Shown piece after piece: positions 8,247 to 16,936 of a DNA stretch of 64,000 bases (its first letter is position 1; each line of letters opens with the position of its first letter). The translations under genes were made by a program, and so were the position numbers. The notes under the pieces are model-generated. The model saw only the letters and a list, made by a program, of their open reading frames with translations. It was not told where the DNA came from and made no database searches. Source of the DNA: Chloroflexota bacterium (GTDB lineage Bacteria > Chloroflexota > Anaerolineae > UBA4142); NCBI GenBank assembly GCA_023381515.1, contig JAMCQI010000053.1, forward strand, positions 57,755 to 121,754, read 5' to 3'.

Positions 8247-9184
8247 CAGATCGCTCTACGTTTTGTCCCACAGCTCGGACAGAAATTGTCCTCTGTGCCG
8301 AGCGCCCGGCCGCACTGGGTGCAAAAGACCTTGGCGCCTTTGGGGGGCCCTGACCCTCCTTGTGATCGTCGGCCGGTCCGACGTCCCCGGGCCTGCGAAG
8401 CAGCGGGGAGGGTCGCCAATTGCGAGCGTTGCCGAAGGAGCATGAACCCCAAGAAACCCGCCAGCCCGAGGGTGACGATCGCCGCAATGATGTAAACAGT
8501 TGTCCAGTTGGTCCCCGGTGTGGCGGTCGCAGGTGCGGCTGAGGCTGCCGGTGCAACTGTTGGTTGAACTGATGGATTGGAGTCAGCCTTGGTGTACTTG
8601 ATTTGAAAGTTCAGAGCCTGTCCGGCGGCCACGTTCGGGAATGTCGAATTGTAATACTTGAAGCCATCCGCATCACGTGTATTGGGCAAAGCGGGTGTGA
8701 TGGTAAGGTTCGTCGCCTTCAAAGGCTGTTGCACCTCGACTACTACCTGGTCCGCCGGGGCAGGAGCGGTGAAGGTGAAATTGATGGTCTTGTCTGGAGT
8801 CCCACGGATCAGATTATCGTAGTATTCGATATGGTACACGCCCGCGCGCACCGTGTAGGTGAGACGGGTCAGACCATTCCCCGCATCCGCCGTCTTGAAG
8901 GCCTGCTCAGCCGCAAGCGTCCCATCAGAGTTGGCGTAGGTCGCCACAATGAAAGTGGCGCTAGACGGGACAAGGACAGATATATCGCGCGGCAGGTTCG
9001 AGGTGTCGGCGAGAGTTCCCTCGATAATTACCAAAACGCTCGGTTTGTCGTATTCAGGCCAGACCGACACATGGAGATTGGTCAAGTGATTCGGGTCATC
9101 CGCAAGAGCGTGCGGCGCGACTGCGGCCGAAAACCCGAGAATGAGCGCGAGCAGCGCGCAAAAAAAAGCTATTCGCCTTGTCAT
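8246..9184 (-). CDS. secreted-domain membrane protein with C-terminal zinc ribbon
   Basis: About 312 residues from the ATG at 9184, chosen because TGAGG precedes it. It has a signal peptide (MTRRIAFFCALLALILGFSAAV), an extracellular beta-rich domain (to about residue 210), a Pro/Ala/Thr linker, one transmembrane helix (about 225-245) and a cytoplasmic tail. The tail has a basic stretch and a CTQCGR...FCPSCG zinc ribbon. The topology, an outside beta domain and an inside ribbon, suits a signal-transducing or scaffold protein for the co-transcribed kinase. The family is not recognised with certainty. Upstream, at 9322-9339, is a minus-strand copy of the paired TTTTGAC element. Confidence 0.7.
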   Translation of the reverse strand: MTRRIAFFCALLALILGFSAAVAPHALADDPNHLTNLHVSVWPEYDKPSVLVIIEGTLADTSNLPRDISVLVPSSATFIVATYANSDGTLAAEQAFKTADAGNGLTRLTYTVRAGVYHIEYYDNLIRGTPDKTINFTFTAPAPADQVVVEVQQPLKATNLTITPALPNTRDADGFKYYNSTFPNVAAGQALNFQIKYTKADSNPSVQPTVAPAASAAPATATPGTNWTTVYIIAAIVTLGLAGFLGFMLLRQRSQLATLPAASQARGRRTGRRSQGGSGPPKGAKVFCTQCGRALGTEDNFCPSCGTKRRAI

Positions 9185-9321
9185 CGCGAACCTCATGATC
9201 GAACTATACCGCGCCTTGGCGCGCGCCGCATCATCATTCTTCCGCGGAGCGTTCATTGCGAATGTGAAATTCACCGCAATGTTAATATACCAGCGCCAAG
9301 TCCCAGACAAGTCCAAGCGCG

Positions 9322-9339
9322 GTCAAAAACTAGTCAATT
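9322..9339 (-). promoter_or_regulatory. paired (A/T)TTGAC element upstream of the sensor operon
   Basis: Read on the minus strand: AATTGACTAGTTTTTGAC, i.e. a 7+4+7 direct repeat like those at 31, 10532 and 33495. A TATATT -10 candidate begins 32 bases downstream (around 9289-9284), the same distance as in front of rrf2. The element overlaps the last codons of the core methionine synthase gene. Confidence 0.45.
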
Positions 9340-10387
9340 ACTCCGACTGGAATGCCCACTCACGATCGCGAACGCGGCGCGAAACCTTGTGAGTGAGCAT
9401 CAAGGCGCGCTCGGCGGCAGGGACCGAGATGGTCCCGAGACCGCAGGCGGGTGTAATCAAGGCCTGTTGGTAGACAAGCCCGCGGTCCAGGCCCTTGTTG
9501 ACCAGCAAGCCAATGGCGGAATCGAGCCGCTTGACGAGTTCTTCTTCACTTGTCCTCATGATCTCGTTCTCTGCCGTAGGGACGATTCCCCAGGCAATAA
9601 CGCCGCCCCGGTCGAGAAAAGCCTTTACGTCGCCAGCAAAGAGCGCCAGGTTTTCTGCATAATTGTAAGCATCGAACGAAATTACATCCACTGAGGTTTG
9701 GAGCAATAGCGACCAATCCGTGTTCCCGCAGCAGTGTGTACCCTTCAACCCTTTCAAGCCGCCCAGGACCTCCTCCAGGTCGCGGACAACCTCGTCCCGG
9801 TTCAGCGCCACCATGGATGCGCCAATGAGAGCAAGTGAGGGCTCATCCACAAAGATTAACGTCGAACCAACACCGGAAAGGTAGGATTCCTCCCACTGAG
9901 CCTTGCGTACCAGGTGCTTGACGAGCACATCCCGCAGAGTCTCATCATACAGAACGGGCCGAAGATTCTGGTCCGTCACTCTGAGACCAAAGCTAATCGG
10001 CCCAGTTACCTGTCCTTTGATCCACTGAAGCGAGCCAAGCGCGACCCCCTCCTCGGCTAGCGCGAATAGCCCTCTCGCATAATCGCGGCCGATGGCAAAG
10101 AGGCCCGGATCCTCTTCCAGGTACCGGGCATAAAAGGCTTCCGCTTGACCCATCGACTCCTGGCCAATCTCAACTCCGATGTACTCTCGAGCCATGTCGA
10201 GCTTGACTCCCGCCAGACCTTCGCTGAACTGCACATACATATTCTCTCGAAAATCCCGCCGTGTGAGCTGCGGCCAATAAGGGATGCAAGGGAAATTCTT
10301 GAAGATGACTCGCAGGGCCGATGATGCATCCGGGTGAGGCAAACTCCCTATTCCGGTGGCCAACGCACGGGGTACAAAGGCTGCCAT
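9338..10387 (-). CDS. core-type methionine synthase (MetE C-terminal-like)
   Basis: A 349-residue TIM-barrel protein equivalent to the catalytic half of cobalamin-independent methionine synthase. Core-MetE of Dehalococcoides is similarly short and takes methyl groups from methylcobalamin or the corrinoid protein rather than methyltetrahydrofolate polyglutamate. Candidate zinc ligands are visible in THCCGN (His-x-Cys) and TPACGLG (Cys), with GQVTGP and FVDEPSL as further conserved elements. The start at 10387 (MAAFVPRALATGIGSLPHPD) follows AGAGGA; two upstream ATGs lack a ribosome site. It diverges from fhs, which fits a role in drawing methyl groups from the Wood-Ljungdahl pathway for methionine. 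The methyl donor is inferred. Confidence 0.8.
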   Translation of the reverse strand: MAAFVPRALATGIGSLPHPDASSALRVIFKNFPCIPYWPQLTRRDFRENMYVQFSEGLAGVKLDMAREYIGVEIGQESMGQAEAFYARYLEEDPGLFAIGRDYARGLFALAEEGVALGSLQWIKGQVTGPISFGLRVTDQNLRPVLYDETLRDVLVKHLVRKAQWEESYLSGVGSTLIFVDEPSLALIGASMVALNRDEVVRDLEEVLGGLKGLKGTHCCGNTDWSLLLQTSVDVISFDAYNYAENLALFAGDVKAFLDRGGVIAWGIVPTAENEIMRTSEEELVKRLDSAIGLLVNKGLDRGLVYQQALITPACGLGTISVPAAERALMLTHKVSRRVRDREWAFQSE

Positions 10388-10531
10388 AGATTGTCCTCTG
10401 GGACATGGGTTAACACTCATTGTACCATCTTTGCAGGCAAAGCCCAAACCCCCCAAAAGCAGGGATCGACAATGAGGCGATTTTTCGGAGGTCGTTCGAA
10501 TTTCAGAATATCGCACAAAGGTCGCACTAGA

Positions 10532-10549
10532 TTTTGACCCGTTTTTGAC
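10532..10549 (+). promoter_or_regulatory. paired TTTTGAC element upstream of fhs
   Basis: TTTTGACCCGTTTTTGAC, a 7+4+7 direct repeat. The flank GCACTAGA is nearly identical to GCACTGGA at the element at 31-48, so similarity extends beyond the core. It lies in the 250-bp divergent region between core-metE and fhs, about 90 bp before the fhs start. No convincing -10 box at the usual distance was found here. Confidence 0.5.
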
Positions 10550-10637
10550 CGCCGTTTGCTATCCTATCACGGGAGTATTGCCCGCCCGCATCAGCTTGTT
10601 ATTCCATTTGCAGGCAGCACCAAAGGAGGAGCCAGAG

Positions 10638-12503
10638 ATGGCGATCAAAATCAGGCAACCCGTCCCGAGCGATATTGAAATCGCCCAGGCGGCCAAGCTC
10701 AAACCCATTCTCCAAGTGGCGGAGGAGATTGGGCTCAAAGAAAAAGAGCTAGAGTTGTTCGGCCCATACAAGGCCAAGGTTCATCTCGACGCGCGCGACC
10801 GCCTCAAGAGGCGAAAACAAGGCAAGTATATCGACGTTACGGCGATCACGCCGACTCCGCTTGGCGAGGGCAAGACTACGACCACTGTTGGTCTAAGCCA
10901 GGCGCTTGGTGCTCATCTGAAACAGAGTGTAATGACCTGCATCCGCCAGCCCTCGATGGGTCCCACATTTGGCATCAAGGGTGGTGCCGCCGGTGGTGGT
11001 TATTCCCAGATCGTCCCTATGGAGGATTTTAATCTCCACCTGACCGGCGACATTCATGCAGTGACCGCGGCGAATAATCTGCTTGCCGCTGCCATCGATG
11101 CTCGAATGCTCCATGAACGTGCTACCCCCGACGTCAACAAACTCGCCCAGGCTCTCTGCCCAGACGGCACTTTTGCTCCTTCTATCAGAAAACGCGCCGA
11201 AAGGCTAGGGATCAAAGCCAAGACGCTTGCCGAGCTGAGCGAGGACGACAAGTGCCGATTGTTCCAGCTGAACATTGATCCTAACAGCATCACCTGGCAG
11301 CGAGTGGTCGATATTAACGACCGGCTCCTGCGCAAGATTCAGATCGGGCTGGGCGACGAAGAAAAAGGTAACGAACGGATCACCGGATACGATATCTCAG
11401 TGGCGAGTGAGGTCATGGCCATCCTCGGTTTGACCACGGGTATCGAGGATATGCGCGATCGGTTGAGCCGCATCGTCATCGGAACGGACCGTCGGGGCGA
11501 GGCCGTCACCGCCGAAGACCTCGGCGTCGCAGGCGCCATGACCGTCTTGATGAAAGACGCGATCATGCCCAACCTGATGCAAACGCTCGAAGGTACTCCC
11601 GCGTTCGTTCATGCCGGTCCATTTGCCAACATCGCCCATGGCAACTCATCCATCGTCGCCGATCAGATAGCTCTCAAGCTGGCCGATTATGTGGTTACGG
11701 AATCCGGCTTTGGCGCCGACATCGGCATGGAGAAATTCCTCGACATCAAGTGCCGCTATTCGGGCCTGATCCCGAATGCCGTCGTCCTGGTGGCAACGGT
11801 TCGTGCACTCAAGATGCACGGTGGCGGCCCCAAGGTCGTCGCCGGCCGCCCGCTCGACAAAGCGTACACCGAGCAAAACCTCCCCCTCCTCGAAAAAGGG
11901 ATTCAGAACCTTCTCAAGCATATCGAGAACGCCAGATCCTTTGGCCTTCCTGTCGTCGTCGCCATCAATTCGTTCAAGTATGATACGGACGAGGAGATCA
12001 AGCTGGTCAAGCGTCTGACGGAAGAAGCCGGCTCCGTTGCCATCAAATGCACCCATTGGATGAACGGCGGCAAGGGCGCGATCGAGCTCGGCGAAGCCGT
12101 CATGGACGCCACCAAGCAAAAGAGCAACTTTGAATATCTCTATCCTCTCGACTGGTCCATCAAGCAAAAGATCGAAGCGATCGCGACCAAGATCTATGGC
12201 GCCGACGGCGTGGACTATTCGCCCGATGCGGAGGCGAAAGTCGACCTTTATACCAAACTCGGCTTCAGCAACCTCCCCATCTGCATGGCCAAGACTCACC
12301 TGAGCTTGACGCATGATCCCGCGGTCAAGGGCCGCCCGACCGGCTGGCGCTTGCCGATTCGCGACATTCGCGCGTCGGTCGGAGCCGGATTCTTGTATCC
12401 ACTGTGCGGCTCGATGCGGACCATGCCTGGCCTCCCCACCCGACCTGTTTTTTACGATGTGGACTTGGACCTCAAAACGGGGAAGGTCCTCGGCCTGTTC
12501 TAG
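10638..12503 (+). CDS. fhs: formate--tetrahydrofolate ligase
   Basis: ATP-dependent activation of formate to 10-formyl-tetrahydrofolate, the second step of the methyl branch. The start at 10638 is set by AAAGGAGG; the open frame extends upstream without a ribosome site. There are 621 residues, longer than the roughly 560 of Moorella-type enzymes. The P-loop is [10 protein letters not shown] (about residue 74), followed by [14 protein letters not shown]. Blocks such as [24 protein letters not shown] and [11 protein letters not shown] read like the synthetase domain of eukaryotic C1-THF synthase rather than clostridial Fhs. It is the first gene of the carbon-fixation cluster. No formate dehydrogenase gene lies in the window. 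Confidence 0.95.
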   Translation: MAIKIRQPVPSDIEIAQAAKLKPILQVAEEIGLKEKELELFGPYKAKVHLDARDRLKRRKQGKYIDVTAITPTPLGEGKTTTTVGLSQALGAHLKQSVMTCIRQPSMGPTFGIKGGAAGGGYSQIVPMEDFNLHLTGDIHAVTAANNLLAAAIDARMLHERATPDVNKLAQALCPDGTFAPSIRKRAERLGIKAKTLAELSEDDKCRLFQLNIDPNSITWQRVVDINDRLLRKIQIGLGDEEKGNERITGYDISVASEVMAILGLTTGIEDMRDRLSRIVIGTDRRGEAVTAEDLGVAGAMTVLMKDAIMPNLMQTLEGTPAFVHAGPFANIAHGNSSIVADQIALKLADYVVTESGFGADIGMEKFLDIKCRYSGLIPNAVVLVATVRALKMHGGGPKVVAGRPLDKAYTEQNLPLLEKGIQNLLKHIENARSFGLPVVVAINSFKYDTDEEIKLVKRLTEEAGSVAIKCTHWMNGGKGAIELGEAVMDATKQKSNFEYLYPLDWSIKQKIEAIATKIYGADGVDYSPDAEAKVDLYTKLGFSNLPICMAKTHLSLTHDPAVKGRPTGWRLPIRDIRASVGAGFLYPLCGSMRTMPGLPTRPVFYDVDLDLKTGKVLGLF

Positions 12504-12513
12504 ATCGTTGTTA

Positions 12514-12560
12514 CCAGTCAGTAGCCAGAGGGTTGGCTACTGACTGGCTTTAGAGTTTTT
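12514..12560 (+). terminator. terminator after fhs
   Basis: Perfect 14-bp arms CCAGTCAGTAGCCA (12514-12527) and TGGCTACTGACTGG (12534-12547), then CTTTAGAGTTTTT. It probably reduces read-through from fhs into the CODH/ACS genes, which would set different expression levels. Confidence 0.75.
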
Positions 12561-12567
12561 CTGCGAC

Positions 12568-13341
12568 ATGAGAATTCTCGCTATTGTATCCGGCGAATAC
12601 GGGCGACGAATAGCCCAGAACCTAAAAGACCACGGGCCTGCAGACTGGAGCGTGGAGGCATGGGCTGCGCCGACACGTTTTCCAATTATTATTGAGGACC
12701 CGCGCGATTTTATGCCGGAGACTCTGCCCCAGACGGATTTGATACTCAGCCTGGGCGAACAACCGGGAATTGCGGAACTTTTGCCGGACGTGGCCAAGCT
12801 GACGCAAGCTCGATCGCTCATCGCGCCGGTAGATCGCGTGGAATGGCTGCCCAAGGGTCTGATGAATCAACTGCGCGGCTGGATGAAGGAGATCGGCGTG
12901 GCGTGCGTTTTCCCCAAGCCATTTTGCAGCCTCACAGAGAACTCGTACAGCATTCGAGGGCAACGGGTCGAATACGACGATCCGCTCATCGCCGAGTTCG
13001 CACGCCATTTTGGCAAGCCCCGTGTCTCTGTTTCTCTTGACGATTCATCCAAGACCATCACAGCTGTTCATGTGGAACGAGATGCCGCTTGCGGCTGCAC
13101 TCGCTACATCGCAGAAGGAATCATCGGCACCTCGATCGAAGACGCCGAGTTCCAGGCCGGCATGCTCCACCACCACTACCCCTGCCTTGCCTCCATGGGA
13201 ATTGATCCGGATTATAGCGATACGCTCCTGCACGTGAGCGGCGACCTGTCACGCGATACGTTTGCCGCGGCTGTAAAGCCCCACCGAACGATTCGCTACT
13301 TTCGCCCTGACGGGTTCGTGGAAAAAAGGGCTGACGTGTAA
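12568..13341 (+). CDS. DUF166 family protein
   Basis: A 257-residue protein resembling DUF166, a family common in methanogens and bacteria with Wood-Ljungdahl genes but without a proven function. The N-terminus MRILAIVSGEYGRRIAQNL looks like a Rossmann-type strand and loop. The C-terminal half carries Cys-rich sites, DAACGCTRYIAEG and HHHYPCLASM, that could bind a metal or cluster. Its position between fhs and cooS suggests a role in C1 metabolism or cofactor handling; this is inference. The ATG lies about 20 bases after the terminator hairpin and lacks an obvious strong ribosome site. Confidence 0.7.
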   Translation: MRILAIVSGEYGRRIAQNLKDHGPADWSVEAWAAPTRFPIIIEDPRDFMPETLPQTDLILSLGEQPGIAELLPDVAKLTQARSLIAPVDRVEWLPKGLMNQLRGWMKEIGVACVFPKPFCSLTENSYSIRGQRVEYDDPLIAEFARHFGKPRVSVSLDDSSKTITAVHVERDAACGCTRYIAEGIIGTSIEDAEFQAGMLHHHYPCLASMGIDPDYSDTLLHVSGDLSRDTFAAAVKPHRTIRYFRPDGFVEKRADV

Positions 13342-13425
13342 GTTTCGAAAGCAATAGGCACCTCGACAAAATAGTAGCGCAGGCCCTCAGGCCGAGGCTA
13401 CAATTCGGTAGGAGAGAATCACGCG

Positions 13426-13755
13426 ATGGACAAAATCACACTGACCGTCCCTGCCCTGTACGCCGATCACCACGTGATCGTCGTCAAGCGACTCCTCTCG
13501 CCCCTGCCCGGCGTGGAGAATGTCGTCGTGAGCAGCGCTTTTAAAGAACTTGCGATCGAGTTCGACGCGGCCAAGACCTCAGCAGACGTCCTCGTCAAGA
13601 CCTTGACCGCGGCCGGCTACGCGCCGGGACTGGAGCCAGTCGTCGAGCGGACACCGGATGCGACGCCTGATCCGGCCTGGGAAGCCCTCGGGATCCGGAC
13701 CACGGTCACCAACCCCGTCGACCTGCGACTGTCCGGCGAATTCCGCCAATACTAG
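13426..13755 (+). CDS. HMA-like small protein lacking the CXXC metal site
   Basis: A 109-residue protein whose first 70 residues have the beta-alpha-beta-beta-alpha-beta pattern of heavy-metal-associated domains (ITLTVPALY...VKRLLSPLPGVENVVVSSAFKELAIEFD...LVKTLTAAGY). The usual metal-binding MXCXXC loop is replaced by ALYADHHV, which offers two histidines instead of cysteines. It sits nine bases upstream of cooS behind a GGAGAG site. That location suggests nickel or another metal chaperone function for the CODH, but no direct evidence exists. Residues after 80 are Pro/Thr-rich and poorly defined. Confidence 0.6.
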   Translation: MDKITLTVPALYADHHVIVVKRLLSPLPGVENVVVSSAFKELAIEFDAAKTSADVLVKTLTAAGYAPGLEPVVERTPDATPDPAWEALGIRTTVTNPVDLRLSGEFRQY

Positions 13756-13764
13756 GAGGAAAAC

Positions 13765-15831
13765 ATGGCAAAAGAACCAGCCCCTCAGCTAAAGACGATA
13801 GATCCCGCCGCCGCGCAGATGATCAAGCGCGCGGAGACGTTGGGATATCCGACCGCGTTCAGTCGAGCCGCCAAGATGGCGCCGTGCCCGATCGGCGCCG
13901 AAGGCGCCTGCTGCCAGATGTGCGACATGGGCCCATGCCGTTTGACGCCGACCAAGGCCAATCCGGATCCGGTCGGCATCTGCGGCGCCACGCGTGCTAC
14001 AGTGGCCGCTCGCAATATGGCCCGTCACATCGCCGCTGGCGCCGCCGCTCACAGCGACCACGGCCGCGACATGATTTTCACTTTGGAAGCCATCGCCGAG
14101 GATGAAGCCCAGGGGTACGAGCTCCGCGACGTTGCGAAACTGCGGACCATCGCTACCTACTTTGGAATCAAGACGGACGGGCGCGAGCCGCGCGAAATCG
14201 CGGCCGACATCTCCAAGGCAGCCCTAACCGATGTCTCAGGGCAAAAGGGCGAGCTGAAATACATCGCACGTGCGCCCAAGAAACGCGTTGAGCTTTGGCG
14301 CGGCCTCGGCGTCATCCCCCGCGGCGTCGACCGCGAAGTCGTGGACATGCTCCATCGTACTCACATGGGTGACGACCAGGATCCTGAACATCTCCTCATG
14401 GGCGCCGTCCGCACGGCGTTGGCCGATGGCTGGGGTGGATCGATGATGGCCACGGACATCTCGGATGTCCTCTTCGGGACCCCTTCTCCGCTCGTGACTC
14501 AGGTGAACCTGGGCGTCCTCAAAACGGATGAAGTGAATGTCGTCATCCACGGACACGAACCCACCCTGTCGGAAATGATCGTCAAGGCAGCCGACGATCC
14601 GGAGTTGATCGCCTACGCCAAGACCAAAGGCGCCAAAGGCATCAACCTCGCCGGCATCTGCTGCACGGCGAACGAGACCCTCATGCGCCAGGGCGTGCCG
14701 AGCGCGGGCAACTTTTTGAACCAGGAACTCGCCGTGATGACCGGCGCCGTCGAGGCTATGGTCGTAGATGTCCAGTGCATTATGCAGGCGCTGGGCGACC
14801 TCTCGAAACGGTTCCACACCAAGTTCATCACGACCTCGCCCAAGGTCAAAATCACGGGGGCCACGCACATTGAATTTGACGAGCACCACGCGTACGATAT
14901 TGCCAAAGACATTGTCAAGCTGGCCATCGACAATTATCCCAACCGCGGCAGCGTGGAAATTCCCTCCAGCATGTCGGACTGCGTGCCGGGCTTTTCGCAC
15001 GAGTACATCCGCTACATGCAGGGCGGTATGTTCCGCGGCTCTTTCCGTCCGCTGAACGACGCGGTCATGTCGGGCCGGCTGCGCGGCGTTGCCGGCGTGG
15101 TTGGCTGCAACAATCCCCGCACCACTCACGACGGGGGCCACAACTATATCGTCAGGGAACTGCTCAAGAACGACGTACTCGTCGTCCAGACGGGCTGCGG
15201 CGCTCTCGCGAATGCGAAATATGGCATCCTCACCGGCGAGGCCGCCCTCGAGCTTTCCGGACGCGGCCTGCGCGAGGTGTGCGAAGCCATCGGCATCCCT
15301 CCCGTTCTTCACATGGGATCGTGCGTGGACAACAGTCGCATTCTGACCGTCCTCACCGAGATGGCGACAGAAGGCGGACTCGGCGACGATATTAGTGATA
15401 TTCCAGGTGTCGGGATTGCGCCCGAATGGATGAGTGAAAAGGCACTCTCGATCGGCGCCTATTTTGCCGCGAGCGGAGTGTATGTCCTCTTTGGCGTCAG
15501 TTCGCCGATCGAATCCAGCGACGAAGTCACACAGATTATGAGCGAAGGCTGGGAAAAGACGTTCGGCGGAAAGATGGAGTTCGTGCCCGATCCCGCGGAA
15601 ATCGTCCGTCGCAGCCTCGCCCATATCGACGCCAAGCGCGCCGCGCTCAAGCTGCCCCCTTACGATCCGTCCAAGTGGGGGCAGTCCGGCGACGAAACGA
15701 TGCAACGACTGTTGGCGAAGAAAGCCGAAGAGCGTCGTGCCGCGCTCTACGGTTTCATTCACAGTCACGACCACGACGGCCATGACGGCCACGAGCACGA
15801 CGGCCACAACGGCCACGAGCACACAGACTAG
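13765..15831 (+). CDS. cooS: anaerobic Ni-carbon monoxide dehydrogenase catalytic subunit
   Basis: CODH (CooS/AcsA), reversible CO2 reduction to CO at the Ni-Fe-S C-cluster, supplying CO to acetyl-CoA synthase. It has 688 residues behind GGAGG. Cluster B/D cysteines lie in CPIGAEGACCQMCDMGPC (about residues 46-63). C-cluster region motifs include GHEPTLSEM, LAGICCTANE, GCNNPRTTHDGGHN, QTGCGALANAKYG and MGSCVDNSR. The C-terminus carries an unusual tail of about 23 residues in which His alternates with Asp/Gly/Glu, a likely nickel-binding or storage segment. No cooC/acsF ATPase lies nearby, so the tail and the upstream HMA-like protein may share nickel loading. Confidence 0.96.
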   Translation: MAKEPAPQLKTIDPAAAQMIKRAETLGYPTAFSRAAKMAPCPIGAEGACCQMCDMGPCRLTPTKANPDPVGICGATRATVAARNMARHIAAGAAAHSDHGRDMIFTLEAIAEDEAQGYELRDVAKLRTIATYFGIKTDGREPREIAADISKAALTDVSGQKGELKYIARAPKKRVELWRGLGVIPRGVDREVVDMLHRTHMGDDQDPEHLLMGAVRTALADGWGGSMMATDISDVLFGTPSPLVTQVNLGVLKTDEVNVVIHGHEPTLSEMIVKAADDPELIAYAKTKGAKGINLAGICCTANETLMRQGVPSAGNFLNQELAVMTGAVEAMVVDVQCIMQALGDLSKRFHTKFITTSPKVKITGATHIEFDEHHAYDIAKDIVKLAIDNYPNRGSVEIPSSMSDCVPGFSHEYIRYMQGGMFRGSFRPLNDAVMSGRLRGVAGVVGCNNPRTTHDGGHNYIVRELLKNDVLVVQTGCGALANAKYGILTGEAALELSGRGLREVCEAIGIPPVLHMGSCVDNSRILTVLTEMATEGGLGDDISDIPGVGIAPEWMSEKALSIGAYFAASGVYVLFGVSSPIESSDEVTQIMSEGWEKTFGGKMEFVPDPAEIVRRSLAHIDAKRAALKLPPYDPSKWGQSGDETMQRLLAKKAEERRAALYGFIHSHDHDGHDGHEHDGHNGHEHTD

Positions 15832-15857
15832 ATTCGAACCTCTCCCCACTCCCCCAA

Positions 15858-15893
15858 CCCCCTCTCCCCTTCCCTGATAGGGGGGAGAGGGGG
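15858..15893. repeat. GC-rich intergenic palindrome
   Basis: CCCCCTCTCCCC (15858-15869) pairs with GGGGAGAGGGGG (15882-15893), with an outer CCTCTCC/GGAGAGG pair further out. It lies between cooS and the ferredoxin gene. It resembles the palindromes at 19224-19258, 52430-52474 and 52486-52523, so a dispersed REP-like family is likely. It could also modulate read-through. Confidence 0.55.
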
Positions 15894-15940
15894 CAAGAGC
15901 GTGAGAGGAGAGGTATCATAACCAAGAGGAGAATTCTCAA

Positions 15941-16246
15941 ATGGCGTACATTATCACCGGCCCCTGCATCAACACAAAGGACACTGCTTGTGTCAACGTT
16001 TGCCCAGTTGACGGCATTCATCCAACGAAAGCTGAAAGCGATTTCGAAAAGGTCGAGCAATTGTACATCGACCCGGACACCTGCATCGACTGCGGCGCGT
16101 GTGTGCCAGAATGCCCGGTCAGCGCCATCTTTGCCGAGCCAGACCTGAAGGACGAAGACAAGCCTTTCATCGACAAGAACCGCGATTTCTACAAATTGTC
16201 CGCCGGTGATTTTCAAGCCAAGTACGGCTCCGCCGGCAGATCCTAG
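15941..16246 (+). CDS. 7Fe/8Fe-type ferredoxin
   Basis: A 101-residue ferredoxin with two cluster motifs. The first is CINTKDTACVNVCPVDGI, a CX7CX3CP arrangement as in seven-iron ferredoxins that hold a [3Fe-4S] cluster. The second is CIDCGACVPECP, a standard [4Fe-4S] motif. It follows cooS closely and precedes acsB, so it is the probable electron carrier for CODH. An AAGAGGAG site precedes the ATG. Whether the first site holds three or four irons cannot be settled from sequence. Confidence 0.9.
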   Translation: MAYIITGPCINTKDTACVNVCPVDGIHPTKAESDFEKVEQLYIDPDTCIDCGACVPECPVSAIFAEPDLKDEDKPFIDKNRDFYKLSAGDFQAKYGSAGRS

Positions 16247-16255
16247 TTCCACTTT

Positions 16256-16306
16256 CGAGTTTGGGATTTCGCGCTCCGCTCGACAGGGCGTCTAATCCCA
16301 AACTCG
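16256..16306. other. 13-bp inverted repeat between ferredoxin and GNAT genes
   Basis: CGAGTTTGGGATT (16256-16268) and AATCCCAAACTCG (16294-16306) are perfect inverted repeats around a 25-base GC-rich loop. No U-run follows. It occupies almost all of the 78-base gap and could be an mRNA-processing or partial termination element. Confidence 0.45.
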
Positions 16307-16324
16307 GAGTCAGCGAGGGTTGCC

Positions 16325-16888
16325 ATGCTTGACCAAATTGCCAAATTCCGGCAGGTGGTCACCTTGATGGACGGGACACGCGTCCTTTTGCGACCGCTCA
16401 CCAAAGATGACAAGAAGAACCTCGTCGCTTTCTTCGAGCCGATCGGACCCGATGATCTCAAGATGATGCGCAACGACGTCCGGAGCCGGGACCTGGTCGA
16501 GTCCTGGACGGACAATTTGGATTACAAGAAGGTCCTCCCGTTGATCGCGGTGGTGAATGACCGAATCGTCGGCGATAACACGCTGCACTTTCGCGCTGGA
16601 CCGGGGCGCCATATTGGAGACCTCCGCATCTTTCTCTCCAAAGAGTTCCGGCAGCGCGGTCTGGGCAGCACCATGCTTCGATCCACGATCGACATTGGCC
16701 GGCGCTGCGGCCTGCAGCAACTGGTCGCCGAAATCGTCGCGGACCAAGTACCCATCATCAAGGCCTTTAGAGACCTGGGTTTTGAACAATGTGCCAACTA
16801 TCCAGATTACTTTATGATGCCCGATGGCGAGACGCATGATGTGGCCGTCCTCATCCTGCGCCTGACGCCCAAGCGTCAAGAGTTCTGA
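16325..16888 (+). CDS. GNAT-family N-acetyltransferase
   Basis: A 187-residue acyl-CoA-dependent acetyltransferase. The N-terminal strand VTLMDGTRVLLRPLTKDDKKNLVAFF and the acetyl-CoA loop FRQRGLGSTMLRSTIDIG (Q/RxxGxG/A) identify the family, followed by KAFRDLGFEQ as the usual C-terminal strand region. The substrate is unknown. It is the first of three different GNAT proteins inside the acetyl-CoA synthase cluster, which suggests acetyl-CoA-dependent modification of pathway proteins, although ordinary resistance or ribosomal roles cannot be excluded. Confidence 0.85.
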   Translation: MLDQIAKFRQVVTLMDGTRVLLRPLTKDDKKNLVAFFEPIGPDDLKMMRNDVRSRDLVESWTDNLDYKKVLPLIAVVNDRIVGDNTLHFRAGPGRHIGDLRIFLSKEFRQRGLGSTMLRSTIDIGRRCGLQQLVAEIVADQVPIIKAFRDLGFEQCANYPDYFMMPDGETHDVAVLILRLTPKRQEF

Positions 16889-16936
16889 CTTGGATGGCCG
16901 GTAGATAAATGAAAAAGCCTGTAGGGAGGTAAATGC

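Noticed and set aside
8603..9694. Plus-strand open frame across the zinc-ribbon protein and core-MetE genes
   Set aside because: Antisense to two well-supported minus-strand genes, no ribosome site.
14236..15849. Long minus-strand open frame (537 codons) opposite cooS
   Set aside because: It is a shadow of the high-GC cooS reading frame; composition is low-complexity and lacks any domain, while the plus strand encodes a complete CODH.
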